Shown one piece after another: positions 20,801 through 31,469 of a DNA stretch of 36,332 nucleotides (the first letter of the stretch is position 1; every line of letters starts with the position of its first letter). This stretch comes from Reclinomonas americana ATCC 50394 (lineage: Eukaryota > Jakobida > Jakobea > Jakobida). The position numbers and the translations under genes are program-made. The DNA lies in the NCBI GenBank assembly GCA_048213135.1, contig PS015419.1, forward strand, positions 1-36,332, written 5' to 3'. Under the pieces are notes generated by a model, which had not been told where the DNA came from, searched no databases, and saw only the letters and a list, made by a program, of their open reading frames with translations.

Positions 20801-22521
20801 TGGAGTGGATTGCCGAGCGCAACGAGGTGGTCGGCGAAGAGATTGCCGAGTTGGAGAAACAGCTGCGAGCAAAGTGCGATGAGCGTGCCGCACTGATTGA
20901 GGTTCGTGTCGTTTCCTTTCCTCTCTCCATTTCTTACTCAATTCTCACCAACCTCCTTTCCTTTCTCCCCCTTGCGCAGTTGGAGCGCGAGTATCGCAAC
21001 AAGGACGTGCGGCAGGAGAGAGACACGATCGTGTTTGAGGAGTGGAGGGCGGCACTGGAGGAGCTGCGGCAGACTGCGGACGCGTGCTTCTCCGTTCTCG
21101 CCAACGACGTGACGCAAATGCAAAAGGAGATTACTGTGCACGAGGATCTGGCCGCCAAGTCGCACAAGTCGACGCTGGAGGATTTGTTGAAGACGCTGGA
21201 GGTGTGTGTGGATAGCAAGGTGGTGGGTGATTTGCATGCACCTTTTAACAAATACCGATGCAGACGGACTCGCGCGTGGCCGAGGCGCGCATGCGCACTT
21301 TTGAGAAGAAGATCCAGCGCGAACTGGAGCTGCTGGAGGACCTCAAGCAAGGCAACATGGCGTTCGAGTTGGCCAAGTCGCAACAGCAGATTGCCGAGTG
21401 GAATGCCGAGGGCGTGAAGCTCGACGAGTACCTCGGCAACAACGAACAGTACGGCCTGCAAGCGCAACAAAAGCTGGCGTCGGTGGAGGCGGAGCGAGAG
21501 GCCATGCAGCGTCTCTTCCGATTCCCAGACAAGCTGTGCGACGGACAGTTTACGGACGTGCGCATCATGTATCGCAGCGATCACCGAGTGTTGCTGGGCG
21601 CCTACGACACCGTGCGCAAGAAGCTGGTGTGTTTGCGCTTCTACATGGCGCGTGCGCTGCGCGACGACGAGGCGGCGGTGTTGGAGGAGTTGCGATCGCC
21701 GTTTGTTGTGGAGTTGTTGGGTGAGGTCACGTTGGAGGACGAGTCGTCGGCCGACTACACGGCCATGCATCCGTTCTTGTACGGTCTCGTGTTGCAGCGC
21801 GGAGTGGAGAGCCTTGGAGACTCGCCACCAGCGCCGCTGCAGGTTTTATGCCGCCACCCTCCTCTTTCATTCTCACCGTGTTTGCTCACATCATCCGCGC
21901 CAGCAACTGTACTATGGACGAAGTGCGTTGCGTGCGTTGCAGTACTTGCACAACTCGGACGCGGTGCACGGCGACCTCAATGTGCACACGCTTGTCAAGT
22001 TCATCGACGACGACTGCAATGTGTCGCTGCGCTTCGGCAGTCTATCCGGATCGCGACCAGTGGGCACGGTGCTGCCGCGTGGCCGTGGGCGACTCGAGTT
22101 TAGTGCACCGGAGCTGTTGAAGGCCATCCTCGCCGATGGCGAGCTGAAGGCGGTGCCGAGTCTCGACGTGTGGTCCATTGGTCTCGTGCTGTTCGAGGTG
22201 TTTTTCTACGGCCAGTCGCTGTATCGGCGCTTCTTTGTCGAAGACCCCGAGGACCGCAACACGCCGTACGAGGAGCGCGTCAAGACCTGGCTACTCAGCA
22301 ACACCGACCCGGGCATGCAGCTGCCGCGTGCAGTCAAAGCTCCAGGGCCCGTGCGGCGCCTGATCGAGGCCGCCTTGCAACGCGACCCGAACAAACGACC
22401 GACCGCCGCCGACCTGCAATCGCAGCCGCTGTGGAGTGTGTTTGGTGCGCGTGAAGCTGCGCTGTTTCACGTCGGCGTGGATTTCGCCAGACCACCACCA
22501 CGATTGTCGCACCCAACGTGA
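17821..22521 (+). CDS. WD40 propeller / FN3-like / coiled-coil / pseudokinase protein
   Basis: Eleven exons (17821-17888, 17970-18030, 18108-18354, 18422-18789, 18850-19047, 19125-20132, 20193-20519, 20590-20901, 20980-21201, 21264-21842, 21904-22521) join in frame into 1335 aa. Seven WD40 repeats fill residues 10-475, e.g. GHTGEVYGVAYHP and DGRVKVWD, interrupted by two Pro/Ser/Thr/Ala linkers. An FN3-like stretch with an acidic insert follows (about 485-640; LLITNLACSSWYVFRVVAL). Residues 650-1025 are Glu/Gln/Leu/Arg-rich coiled coil. The C-terminus (1030-1320) is a protein kinase fold with SAPELL and DVWSIGLVLFEV intact but catalysis lost: VAIK Lys is Arg1062, the catalytic loop is HGDLNVHT (Asp1154 kept, Lys and Asn gone) and DFG is RFG (1173-1175). 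It probably acts as a scaffold. I do not recognise this architecture. The ATG at 17821 was chosen because it completes WD repeat 1. Confidence 0.85.
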
Positions 22522-22578
22522 TGAGTGTTGTAAAACAACAACAATAACAGCGATAACAATTTTTAATTGATTGATTGA

Positions 22579-24459
22579 TTAGAGTAGTGATGATGGTGGC
22601 GACTGCGTGCGCTCCAGTGGGTCGAAAAAGTCGGGAACGCTGGCGGCGGTCGGCGGAACTAGTGGTGGAGCCGATTCCTCGACAGCCGCCGAGGAGAACC
22701 ACGCACTGGCTGGCGGCACTCGCGGTTGCGGTCGCCAGCGACTTCTCGCGGTTGTCGATCGCGACGCGGCCACAGCAGCAGCTGAAGAAGATGAGGATGG
22801 GTCCATTATGGCAGCGGCGGTCGTCTCGAGGTCGCTGTTGTGCGTCATTCTGCGGAGCAAACCGGAGGGTTGTGAGCGCCGTTTGCAAGAACACGTTCAT
22901 GTTGCGTGCGCGTTACCTGCCAGGTCCGGCCCATATTACTTGGCCACGGTCGGTCTGCGCGCCCGGCCAGCGGTGTGTTACGGTACGTGTCAGCGGTATA
23001 TGCACGCCGAGACGGCCACCGAGCGACAAGGCCATCTCGGACGGGTTTTTCGGTGCCGTCACCGCCAGTCGGCCAATGTCGTGCCGACCGAGAATGGTGA
23101 CGGCGTTGAGTCGATACTCGCGCGCAATCAGCTTGGTTTCGAGGAAGGTCGGTGCCTTTCTGTACTGCCTGCACGATCCATACAGGAAGATGACGAAAGG
23201 AAGAAGCGAGAAAGCACACGAGCAGCAGTGTCCCTCACCGCTCCTTGGATCGACAAAACGGCAACATGGGCAGAATAACAACAGCCACAATCGACGTCAT
23301 GTACAGCGCCAGGAGGAGCGGAGGGATCCAGGAATGCGAACGTGGACCGCCCCAGAACTGTGACACTGAGATTTGAGTGCAGGGAAAGGGGTTGGTGAGG
23401 AGCAGCACGGAATGCGGACGCAACGCGGCCGCTGACGGTGGTATCCGTCACCAGGAAGATGTTCATGATAAACGCCGACAACAACGCCACATCAATGGCC
23501 GTCACAAAGCACACTAGATACGCCAAGTCGGAGAACTGGTGCGAGGGATAAAGTCAGAGTGCGTGCGCACACAGAACAACATGTCATCGGTGAGAGAGGG
23601 CGGACACAACTCGGAGAAAGAGTTTCGAGGTCAACTTGCGGAGGCACAGACGCACGAGTGCCACAAATGGCAGGATGAGAACATTGAGGCGCGAACGCAT
23701 CAATTGCGGCAAGCGGCGATAGAACATCTGCGCCGTGGGAATGTGAGCGAAGAGACGACACGGTGCGGGCACTCTCACTAATGCACGCACCACACGGACA
23801 GTCGGCACCTCAAAGTTGGCCAACGTGTACTCTCCGTCCCATCGAATGCCAAACGTGACGTTCCGGTAGTTCTCTCGCGGCGTGTACTGCCCAGAGAATT
23901 GCAGCGTTTGCACATTGGTGCCATTCACGTCCGCTGCCGGGGCGTCGGTCAGCGACGACGCGCAGATGGACGAAATAGCAACGCACACGACAAGCAGGAG
24001 ACCTTCAACAAAGCGCGCCACTATCGCAAACTCCATCAACGACGACATGGTCGTGCGATCGCGCAGACTGAACCAGCCGCGAGTGCTGGTGTTCTCGCGT
24101 CCACTCACTAGCAGCTTGAACGCATACGTGACGTTGGCCTGCGCGCGGACGCAACGTTGGTACGAAGAGAATGAAGACAAAGCAGACACGCTGCGGAGAA
24201 CAGGGTACCCGACCTGCAGGTCCACATGATCCGACTGAAAGTAGTAGTAGCTGACGTAGTTGACGTGCATGCGGCGGGCCAACCACATGGCCGCGAAGAG
24301 CCAGCTGAAGAAGACCAGCGCCAGCAGAACGAACCCGTAAGTCCACAGCCGGGCCAACCACACCAGCAGATCAGGATCCGTCATGATCTGCAGTCGGGGA
24401 AAGGAAAGAGGCAGATTCGCAGTTGAAAAAGGAGCCCGTGACCTCACCTCACCTCACTG

Positions 24460-24494
<35 letters not shown>

Positions 24495-25639
24495 TTCTCT
24501 CACTCACTCACTCACTCACTCACCATCCAGTCAATGGTGAACGCGCAGTGCACCGCCAGCGGGCTGTACAGCTGCACGCCGTCGCAACTGGTACTGCTGG
24601 CCACAAACACACTCTGCGCGCAGCCGGACTGGGAAAGAGGGCGCACATAGTGCGCCGCATCGACACAGGAGGTGGTCGGCAGAAACTCAAACTGCTGCTG
24701 TGCGGCGGTCTGCTGGATAGTGGCGGCGAACAGATCACAATTGCCGACATTGCGGCACGGCTGCTGGTCCACGCTGCTGCCGCCAAAGTCGACAAGGTCG
24801 AGCACCACAAACATCTGCAACCCCCGCAGCGATCAACGAGTGGCGCACGCAGTGCGACGAAGCAACGAAGCAACGAAACTGCCGGCAACTCGCCGCTCGG
24901 ACCAAGAGCGAGACGGATCGGCACCGTCAATGTGGTCTGCATGCGATCCACGGGGCCGACCCAGTCCGACTGCAGCTGCCGAGGGTCCGGCAGAAAGTCC
25001 ACAAACTCCAGCGCCATCAACTGCAGTCGCTTGCACGGTGCCGGCTCGCCGACCTCCACCGGCTGCGTCGCCATTCGTGAGGAACAGGCCCTCCGCTGCG
25101 CCAAGACAAGAACGCAACTCGATACGAGAAGCCCGACGGACACGTTCCATCCACATACAACGTGGTCGCAAACGCCACACGCAGCGCCAAGGTATCCGTA
25201 TACACCGCCTCCGACAGATTCACCAACGACGCCACTCGCATCGTCAACAGAAAGTACTCTCGTGTCTCCGGAAACGCAATCGTCTGCCCGCTGGCATACG
25301 GCTAAAACAACCAAAGCGATATAAGCTATACACTTGAGTCAGTGATCACCGGCAATGGATGAGGATACAAACCTGACTCGGACCCGACAGCGACCAGAAC
25401 GGGATGAGAAAGTATGGAACTCCCAGTACCATGGCTGCCACGCCCAACACCACCAGCAGCACAAACACCAGCTTGCTTCCGTCCTCCACGCACGAGCAAC
25501 ACTTGCGACTCCACGCGGACTTCTCACCTCTCTCATCGCCACCGACATTGTCGTCTGTGTCATCAGTGAATAGCAAGAGTGGCTGCTGCTGCTGTGACTG
25601 TGACTGTGACTGCGAGAAGTCGTCGCCACCTTGGCGCAT
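22579..25639 (-). CDS. Unidentified multi-pass membrane protein
   Basis: I do not recognise this family. Ten phase-consistent exons run 25373-25639, 25144-25301, 24925-25090, 24524-24814, 24214-24387, 23791-24138, 23611-23727, 23425-23535, 23239-23357 and 22982-23159, giving about 643 aa. The last junction is unresolved: coding either stops at 22845 or continues into an open Pro/Ser-rich tail ending DFFDPLERTQ near 22579. The Gln/Ser-rich N-terminus precedes one membrane helix (KLVFVLLVVLGVAAMVLG), then about 200 lumenal residues with several Cys, a second helix (FVLLALVFFSWLFAAMW), a region with N-glycosylation motifs (NVT, NGT), and three or four more helices. The first acceptor of exon 3 (25090) is chosen by frame only. 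It faces the syntaxin gene 84 bp away, which might hint at a trafficking role, but that is speculation. Confidence 0.7.
24460..24523. repeat. (CT)n and CACT/CTCA microsatellite in intron
   Basis: Plus-strand CT dinucleotides followed by six ACTC units lie in intron 4 of the membrane protein gene, just beyond its GTGAGT donor. Confidence 0.9.
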
Positions 25640-25723
25640 GTGCAACAAGTGATTTGTGAGTGAGTGGATCTCGTTCAACGAACGGACTTTTGTCTAGTCT
25701 GCGTGAGTCGTGTGTGAGGGGAG
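25640..25723. promoter_or_regulatory. Putative 84-bp bidirectional promoter
   Basis: This separates the ATGs of the membrane protein (minus) and syntaxin-like (plus) genes. It contains the short inverted repeat GTTC-AAC-GAAC near 25673-25683. Confidence 0.45.
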
Positions 25724-25829
25724 ATGGCTGCTCCGACGGCCAACGGCACTGACCCGTTCTATGTGGTGCAAGAGTTGCGTGTGTGTCTCTCGCTGAGTGT
25801 GTGACGTGTGTCTCTCACGCTCTCTTGTT

Positions 25830-25860
<31 letters not shown>

Positions 25861-27139
25861 CACAGGGAGGTGAAGAAGCAGCTGGAGTCCATGCGTGTGC
25901 TCTACGATCAGCTGCGTGAGGTGTACAAGCCCAAGCAGGCGCAACAGGGACCAGACTTTGAGCAATTGCGCAGTGAGCTGCGGTCAGTCGACTTTACACA
26001 CACACTCACACTCACACACGCTCACACACGCACACACTGAGACACGCACGCACACACACGCATTCCACTCTCCATGTGTGATGATTGTGCATTTTTATCT
26101 GGTGCATTGATTGCACACACAAGTGTCACTCACTCAGTCATAACACAGTGAGTTGGTCGACGATGTGCTGTGGAGCACTGGAGAGCTGTCGAAGACTGTG
26201 AAAGCCGTGGAGAGGTTCCGCAGCAAGCACCCGGGAGTCACAGACGCTGAGCTGCGGAGACGACGAGGTGCGACAAGGGAGAGAGAGGGAAGGAGAGCGC
26301 TCTCTCTCGCGCGCGCGTGGAGGGCTCACTCTGCTGTGTGTATGTGTCTGTGCGTATGTGCTTGGGGGAGTAGAATTCATTGCGGACTCTGAGCGCGAGA
26401 CGAATGGAGTGCGCGACTTTATCAACAACCCGTCGGTGTCGCTGGTGACCTCGGCACGCGATGCCAAGATGTCGCTGCGTGGCGAGACTCCATCGCCCGA
26501 CAGTCAGAGCCGCGCATCGTCGATGCGCTTTGAGAAGGCGCGACAGGAGATGGAGCAGGATACGCAGCGCTTGTTGGATAATGAGCGCATGATGCGAGAG
26601 GTGTGTGCGACGGAAACGCAGCAGCAATATGTGATGAGTGCGGGAGCTCATGCTCGATGTCTGCGCACACAGGTGCGGTATGAGCACCAGGATGCCAAGG
26701 TGTCGGAGATTGGCAAGCAGGTGGCCCGTGCAAGGGAGATTGGTGTGGAGATGGGCACGGTGATCGACAGGCAGAATGCGTTGCGTTTCATTCATGGAAG
26801 AGCGAGTCGTGTCGCGCACCCCCTCACCCCAGTCACTGGCACAGTGAACTGCGCGAGCTGGAACACAAGACAGGTTTGCTGTTCGTTGGCGCACCGTGTT
26901 GCCTTGTTGTGTGCTGAGTCCTTATTCCGCAGACGAGACCAACTCCAAGTTGAAAAACGGCATTCGCAAGCTGCAGGAACTCTTGCGGAACTCGAGCGGT
27001 TCGTCGCCGCCTCTTTATGTACACACGCACACGATGCCTCACATCGCTTTGCTTCCCTCCCACAGACCGCAAGAAGCTGTGCACGATTTGCATTCTCATT
27101 GTGATTCTAGTCGTTCTTGTCTCGCTAATCTTTGCCTAA
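25724..27139 (+). CDS. Syntaxin-6/Tlg1/SYP61-type Qc-SNARE
   Basis: Eight exons (25724-25773, 25866-25982, 26149-26267, 26374-26600, 26673-26779, 26845-26873, 26933-26998, 27066-27139) encode 262 aa; human syntaxin-6 is 255. The N-terminal DPFYVVQEEVKKQLE and LVDDVLWSTGELSKTVKAVE form the syntaxin-6 N domain. A Ser/Gln/Glu linker follows. The SNARE motif spans about 176-236, with the zero-layer Gln at residue 205 (VIDRQNAEL), so it is a Q-SNARE. Residues 243-261 (CTICILIVILVVLVSLIF) are the C-terminal membrane anchor. Members sit on trans-Golgi/endosome membranes and drive fusion of endosome-derived vesicles with syntaxin-16- and Vti1-type partners. Introns 1 and 5 have GTTGCG donors, and intron 1 holds a GT repeat. 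Confidence 0.9.
25837..25861. repeat. (GT)n microsatellite in SNARE intron 1
   Basis: A GT run directly precedes the CACAG acceptor of exon 2; a complementary CA-rich run lies in intron 2 at about 25995-26060. Opposed GT and CA tracts could let the pre-mRNA fold across exon 2. Confidence 0.85.
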
Positions 27140-27317
27140 AGAGCGGAAAACGGACAGCGCACAATAAGCAACAGACAGAGAAAGTGTGTGTGTGTGGGGT
27201 GGAAGGGGCGACAGTGACGATGATTGTCGTCTGCAGGAAACGAAGATGAGAAGTGAACGAAATTTGAACGTGTTTTTACGCCTTTTGCTGTGTGTCTGTG
27301 TGTGAGAGAGAGAGAGA

Positions 27318-28650
27318 ATGACTGGAGTGGTGCCCTCACAGGCGCCCAACTTCCTCGACCGCTTTCTTGAGAGTTCCGCGCGCGCGTCGCAGATGCAGAG
27401 GGGTTTCCCGCGCGCACTCACTCACACACACTTCCCCTGTGCGCAGATGTGCTCTACTTGCCCTCCGACCTGCACAAGACACTGGTGAGAGAGAGAGACG
27501 CACACACACGCAGAGTGNNNNNNNNNNNNNNNNNNNNNNNNNNNNNNNNNNNNNNNNNNNNNNNNNNNNNNNNNNNNNNNNNNNNNNNNNNNNNNNNNNN
27601 NNNNNNNNNNNNNNNNNNNNNNNNNNNNNNNNNNNNNNNNNNNNNNNNNNNNNNNNNNNNNNNNNNNNNNNNNNNNNNNNNNNNNNNNNNNNNNNNNNNN
27701 NNNNNNNNNNNNNNNNNNNNNNNNNNNNNNNNNNNNNNNNNNNNNNNNNNNNNNNNNNNNNNNNNNNNNNNNNNNNNNNNNNNNNNNNNNNNNNNNNNNN
27801 NNNNNNNNNNNNNNNNNNNNNNNNNNNNNNNNNNNNNNNNNNNNNNNNNNNNNNNNNNNNNNNNNNNNNNNNNNNNNNNNNNNNNNNNNNNNNNNNNNNN
27901 NNNNNNNNNNNNNNNNNNNNNNNNNNNNNNNNNNNNNNNNNNNNNNNNNNNNNNNNNNNNNNNNNNNNNNNNNNNNNNNNNNNNNNNNNNNNNNNNNNNN
28001 NNNNNNNNNNNNNNNNNNNNNNNNNNNNNNNNNNNNNNNNNNNNNNNNNNNNNNNNNNNNNNNNNNNNNNNNNNNNNNNNNNNNNNNNNNNNNNNNNNNN
28101 NNNNNNNNNNNNNNNNNNNAGTACAGGCCAATCAGTACATGCACATGCTGGACACGGATCTGGAGGAGTTTGAGCGGGAACTGGCGGCGGAGGGAGTCAC
28201 CGAGTCGCATGGGGAGACCGGATCGGAGCGTACGTCGATTCAGAGGACGGCCACGGCCACGGGAGGTGGGCGATCGGGAGCGCGCTTGCCGGCGCCGGCT
28301 ATCCCGGGCACAGCGGTGATGGTCGGACCGGGGAACTATGCCATGTGCGTTGCTGGCTGTCTTTTTGTTTCTCGTTTGCTTGCGATCCTGACGAGTGGGG
28401 GTTGCAGACCGCCATCGGCTGATGTGGCGCCGGAGGAGCAGGCGCGGTTTTGCATTTGCCAGTCGACGGGTCGTGGGCCGATGGTGGCGTGCGACAACAA
28501 ACATGTTGCGTTTGGGGGGGCGAGAATCGGGGAAGTGTGTATGGGGGGAATGCTGAAATGTCATTGTTGCAGTGCCGCTTCGAGTGGTTCCATTTGCAAT
28601 GCGTCGGACTCACCGAGGAGCCGAAGGAGGCGTGGGAGTGTCCAAGTGAG
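27318..28650 (+). CDS. ING-family PHD-finger protein (gapped)
   Basis: ING proteins are histone-reading subunits of acetyltransferase or deacetylase complexes. Exons 27318-27372 and 27447-27484 give NFLDRFLENVLYLPSDLHKTL, the start of the ING helical domain. A 602-bp gap hides the next exons. After it comes ANQYMHMLDTDLEEFEREL, the end of that domain, then a Gly/Arg/Thr linker, then the PHD finger at about 28440-28645. The finger has FCIC, MVACDNKHC, EWFHLQCVGL and WECP, so at least seven of the eight zinc ligands (Cys4-His-Cys3) are visible. The first aromatic-cage residue is Phe rather than Tyr; the Trp is kept. Such fingers read H3K4me3. The remaining C-terminus lies beyond a GTGAGT donor near 28647 and the 20-N gap, so the stop is not seen. 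It converges on the gene at 28874. Confidence 0.85.
27518..28119. other. Assembly gap (602 N)
   Basis: A run of N within the ING gene; the missing exons encode the middle of the ING helical domain. Confidence 1.
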
Positions 28651-28762
28651 TGGATGGGGGGAGGGAGGGAGGAGAGGGAAAAGAGGGGGGAGCGGGAAAG
28701 GAGAGAAAGAAGGGGCGTGGGCGAAGTGTGTGAGAGAGATGAGAGGGAGGCACTGAGGAGAG

Positions 28763-28763
<1 letters not shown>

Positions 28764-28806
<43 letters not shown>

Positions 28807-28849
28807 AGAGTGTGAGACAAAGAGAAGAANNNNNNNNNNNNNNNNNNNN
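28764..28849. repeat. (GA)n microsatellite and 20-N gap
   Basis: A GA repeat (about 28764-28804) precedes 20 N at 28830-28849 between the ING gene and the next convergent gene. Confidence 0.95.
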
Positions 28850-28873
28850 GACGGCGACGAGTCGCGGGCCGAG

Positions 28874-31469
28874 TTATGGCTTGCTGCTGGCGGCGTCGCG
28901 ATCGGCGGCATTCGACGACGACGACGACTTGGGCCGCGTCGCGTAGTAGGCCAAGCCGGCGAGGCCAATGACGGCCACGGTGCCGAGTGCCACCGCGAGA
29001 ATGTTGGTCGAGTCCCATGGACGCTCGCCGCTCACCTGTTTGTGGTCGACATGCATCAGCGTATAGTTATTCAGCAAGGAGAAGCGGCACGCAAAAACGG
29101 CACCTGGCCGGTGACGGCGTCCACCATGAAATGGTAGTCCTTCCCGTTGAACCTGTGAATGGATGAGCAACGAGGGGAAAGGAAAAGAAAAAAAGCGGTT
29201 GTGACGACGACACACTTGTATGTGCCATAGTAGACGGGAGTGTAGACGAGAGCGTAGCCATTGTCGACGATGTCGAGGCTGGTGCGCCACCTGGGTGAGC
29301 ACAGACGGAGCACATCGAGAGAGAGACAGGATCAATGGAGATTTCGCAACTCTACGCGGTTGCTGTGCCAGGTGAACGGCGCGTTGCCGAAGCGGTTGCG
29401 CACATTCTTCTGTGACTCGGCTTGCAGCAACTCGCGGATGTGTGGGAAGGCCTGCAGTGTGTAGCAAGGGGGGTCAAAGGGAGGGGGGAGGAGGGGAGCG
29501 AAGGCAAAGGCAAAGTCGCCGTCGTATCAATTTGCTTCCCACGCTTCTTGGCTTCTCTCTAAGCTGTCGATCGAATGGCAAGTCGCTGTCTGTTGCCACA
29601 CTGCTCATTCTTTTGTCTCCCTCTCTCGGCTGCGATATCATATCACCTCGAAGTCTGCTGTCCCCGCTCGTGTCTATTGCTTCCCTCTCAGGTGTCGCTT
29701 CCTCCGCTCTAACCTCTTTGTCCCCCTCTCATAGTTGCGAAAGTACAGGCCACGACGCAGCCCACTGTTCCCTTTCCTTGATGTTGGCTGCCCCTGCACA
29801 CTTTCAACTCGTTTCTCTCTCGCTCTCCTACCTCTCTCTTCCCACTGGCACACTTGCAACGAGTCTTTTGCGATGTATCACCTTGTTATCGTGGATGGAT
29901 AGCAAGTCGGTCAGCCGAATGCCAGCTCCGTCTGCAATGAGCGTTGAGTCTTCAGTGCCTGACAATCTCAACAACACGCAGCACAACGCAACATGACTGC
30001 GACTGCACCGCTTCCAGCGTGCGCTTGTCCAGCTCGTCGAATCCCTGCGACTGCAGGTGACGGCGCAGCACATCGCGCACATTGATGCTGGCCGGTTGCC
30101 ACTCCTGCACGACAACAACAACAACATTGACTGCTCTGCCAACACCGCTCAGCAGCAGCAGTGACTGCAATGCCCACCTTCATGGAGATCGCCAGCGGAC
30201 GGCCCACCATGTTGTAGAACGCGGCACCACTGCCACACATATATGTAAGCGAAGCACACACAAACACACACCAACACAACACGCACTCAAGCAGATCCTC
30301 GAACTGGTAATCCGAGTGCGGCACCCACGATCCACAGTACGCACGCGTGGCAATGACCAGAGGCGGATTGCTGCCGGTCTCCGACAGCAGCAGAGGAGCC
30401 ACATTGCTGTTGTTTCCGCCCTGCGCCTGCTGCGGCACGCCCACCGAGCTGACGTAGTTCCTGTGGCAGATAGCTTCGTCAACAAAAGGGCGGCGATAGC
30501 GATGATAACGAAGACAACGCAACGATCGCACAAAGTGAATGAACTGGTACGATGGGCTGCAGGGAGGTGAGTGAGGTGAGGGAGCGGAGCAGTGCTGGGG
30601 CAGAGAGGTCGACGCAACATGTAGGTGCGCTGCAGGGATACTGTGTTGGCCACAGCGCGACTGAAGCCTGTGGATGGAGAGGAAGGAGGAGAGAATGAGA
30701 GGGTGAGCGAGCAAGAACAAGCAAGGAGAATGGCGAGGAGAAGAAGAAAACAAGAAGAAGAGAAGGACGACAAGGAGGAGAACGTGAAAAAGGAGGAGGA
30801 GGAGGAGGAAGACGAAGACGACGAGGCGAAGAAGGAGGAGAAGGAGAACAACAACAACAACAAGAAGACAAAGAAAAAGGCTCAGACAAACAAGGAAAAG
30901 AAGAAGAAGAAAGAGAGGGAGAGGGAAGGAAAGAATGAGAGGGTGAGTAAGCAGGAACAAGCAAGAAGAAGAACAATAAGAATGAGGACGAGGAAGAGGA
31001 GAAGGGGGAGGTGCACGAGGAAGAAATTTGACAGCAAGAAGGAGAAAGAAGAACAAGAACAAGAACAACAAGAATGAGGACGAGGAGAGGGAAGGAGAGA
31101 CAGACATAGAGAGAAAGGGTGAAGGACGGGAGCACGGGAAGAGAGCAAAGAGCAGAGTGGAAGGCAGTAAGATTCAGAGAGACTCAGAGTGATCAATGCA
31201 TGCATGCACCTTGCGGAGTGAACCACAGACTCTCCGCCCATCGACGCAGTGTCATTGGCGCCTCCAGCTCCGTCTGCATGCCACGAACGCGGGCAAAGGC
31301 ACCAGTGTAGGCGCGAACACTGTGAGAGAGAGTGAGAGTGAGAGTGAGAAAGAGTGAGAGAGAAAGAAGGGCATCTGCTGTGACGCAACGCCTCAAACGA
31401 CATGCCCGCAGTGGAGAAGGTCTCCTGGCTGGGTCGCTTGTTGCGATTGGCATTGGTGGGCTCCGGCAT
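28874..31469 (-). CDS. Unidentified C-terminally anchored membrane protein
   Basis: Not recognised by name. Ten exons, all phase-consistent (31390-31469, 31210-31319, 30619-30667, 30287-30460, 30178-30229, 30009-30104, 29351-29451, 29216-29290, 29104-29152, 28874-29035), encode 315 aa. The N-terminal half has Arg-rich helices (VRGMQTELEAPMTLRRW). The region near residues 245-268 reads YYGTYKFNGKDYHFMVDAVT followed by GQVSGERP; such a Tyr-x-x-Gly-Lys-x-Tyr-x-Phe-x-Val-x-x-x-Thr-Gly-x-Val-x-Gly pattern recurs, from memory, in poorly characterised membrane proteins. A helix at about 274-294 (ILAVALGTVAVIGLAGLAYY) and a Ser/Asp/Ala-rich tail close the protein. Introns 1, 3 and 7 start GTTGCG. Intron 2 (542 bp) and intron 6 (about 557 bp) are the longest here. 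Function is unknown. Confidence 0.75.
30680..31190. repeat. Polypurine tract with internal duplication (intron 2)
   Basis: About 500 bp are almost all A/G on the plus strand, hence polypyrimidine in the transcript of the minus-strand gene. A 40-bp segment with GAATGAGAGGGTGAG near 30692 recurs near 30932, and AACAAGAATGAGGACGAGGA-type sequence recurs near 30975 and 31066. It fills intron 30668-31209. Confidence 0.85.

Noticed and set aside
25091-25143. A 23-nt intron starting GTTGCG in the membrane protein gene
   Set aside because: Too short to splice; a 53-bp intron with a GTGTCC donor and a GGAG acceptor also keeps frame and was preferred.
27367-28756. Long open frames spanning the 602-N gap on both strands
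   Set aside because: They exist only because N codons contain no stops; real exons on either side are in different frames and end at splice sites.
29470-30008. Extra exon encoding a Leu/Arg-rich stretch near 29850-29945
   Set aside because: No phase-compatible donor and acceptor pair, and low-complexity codons; treated as the long intron 6 of the membrane protein gene.
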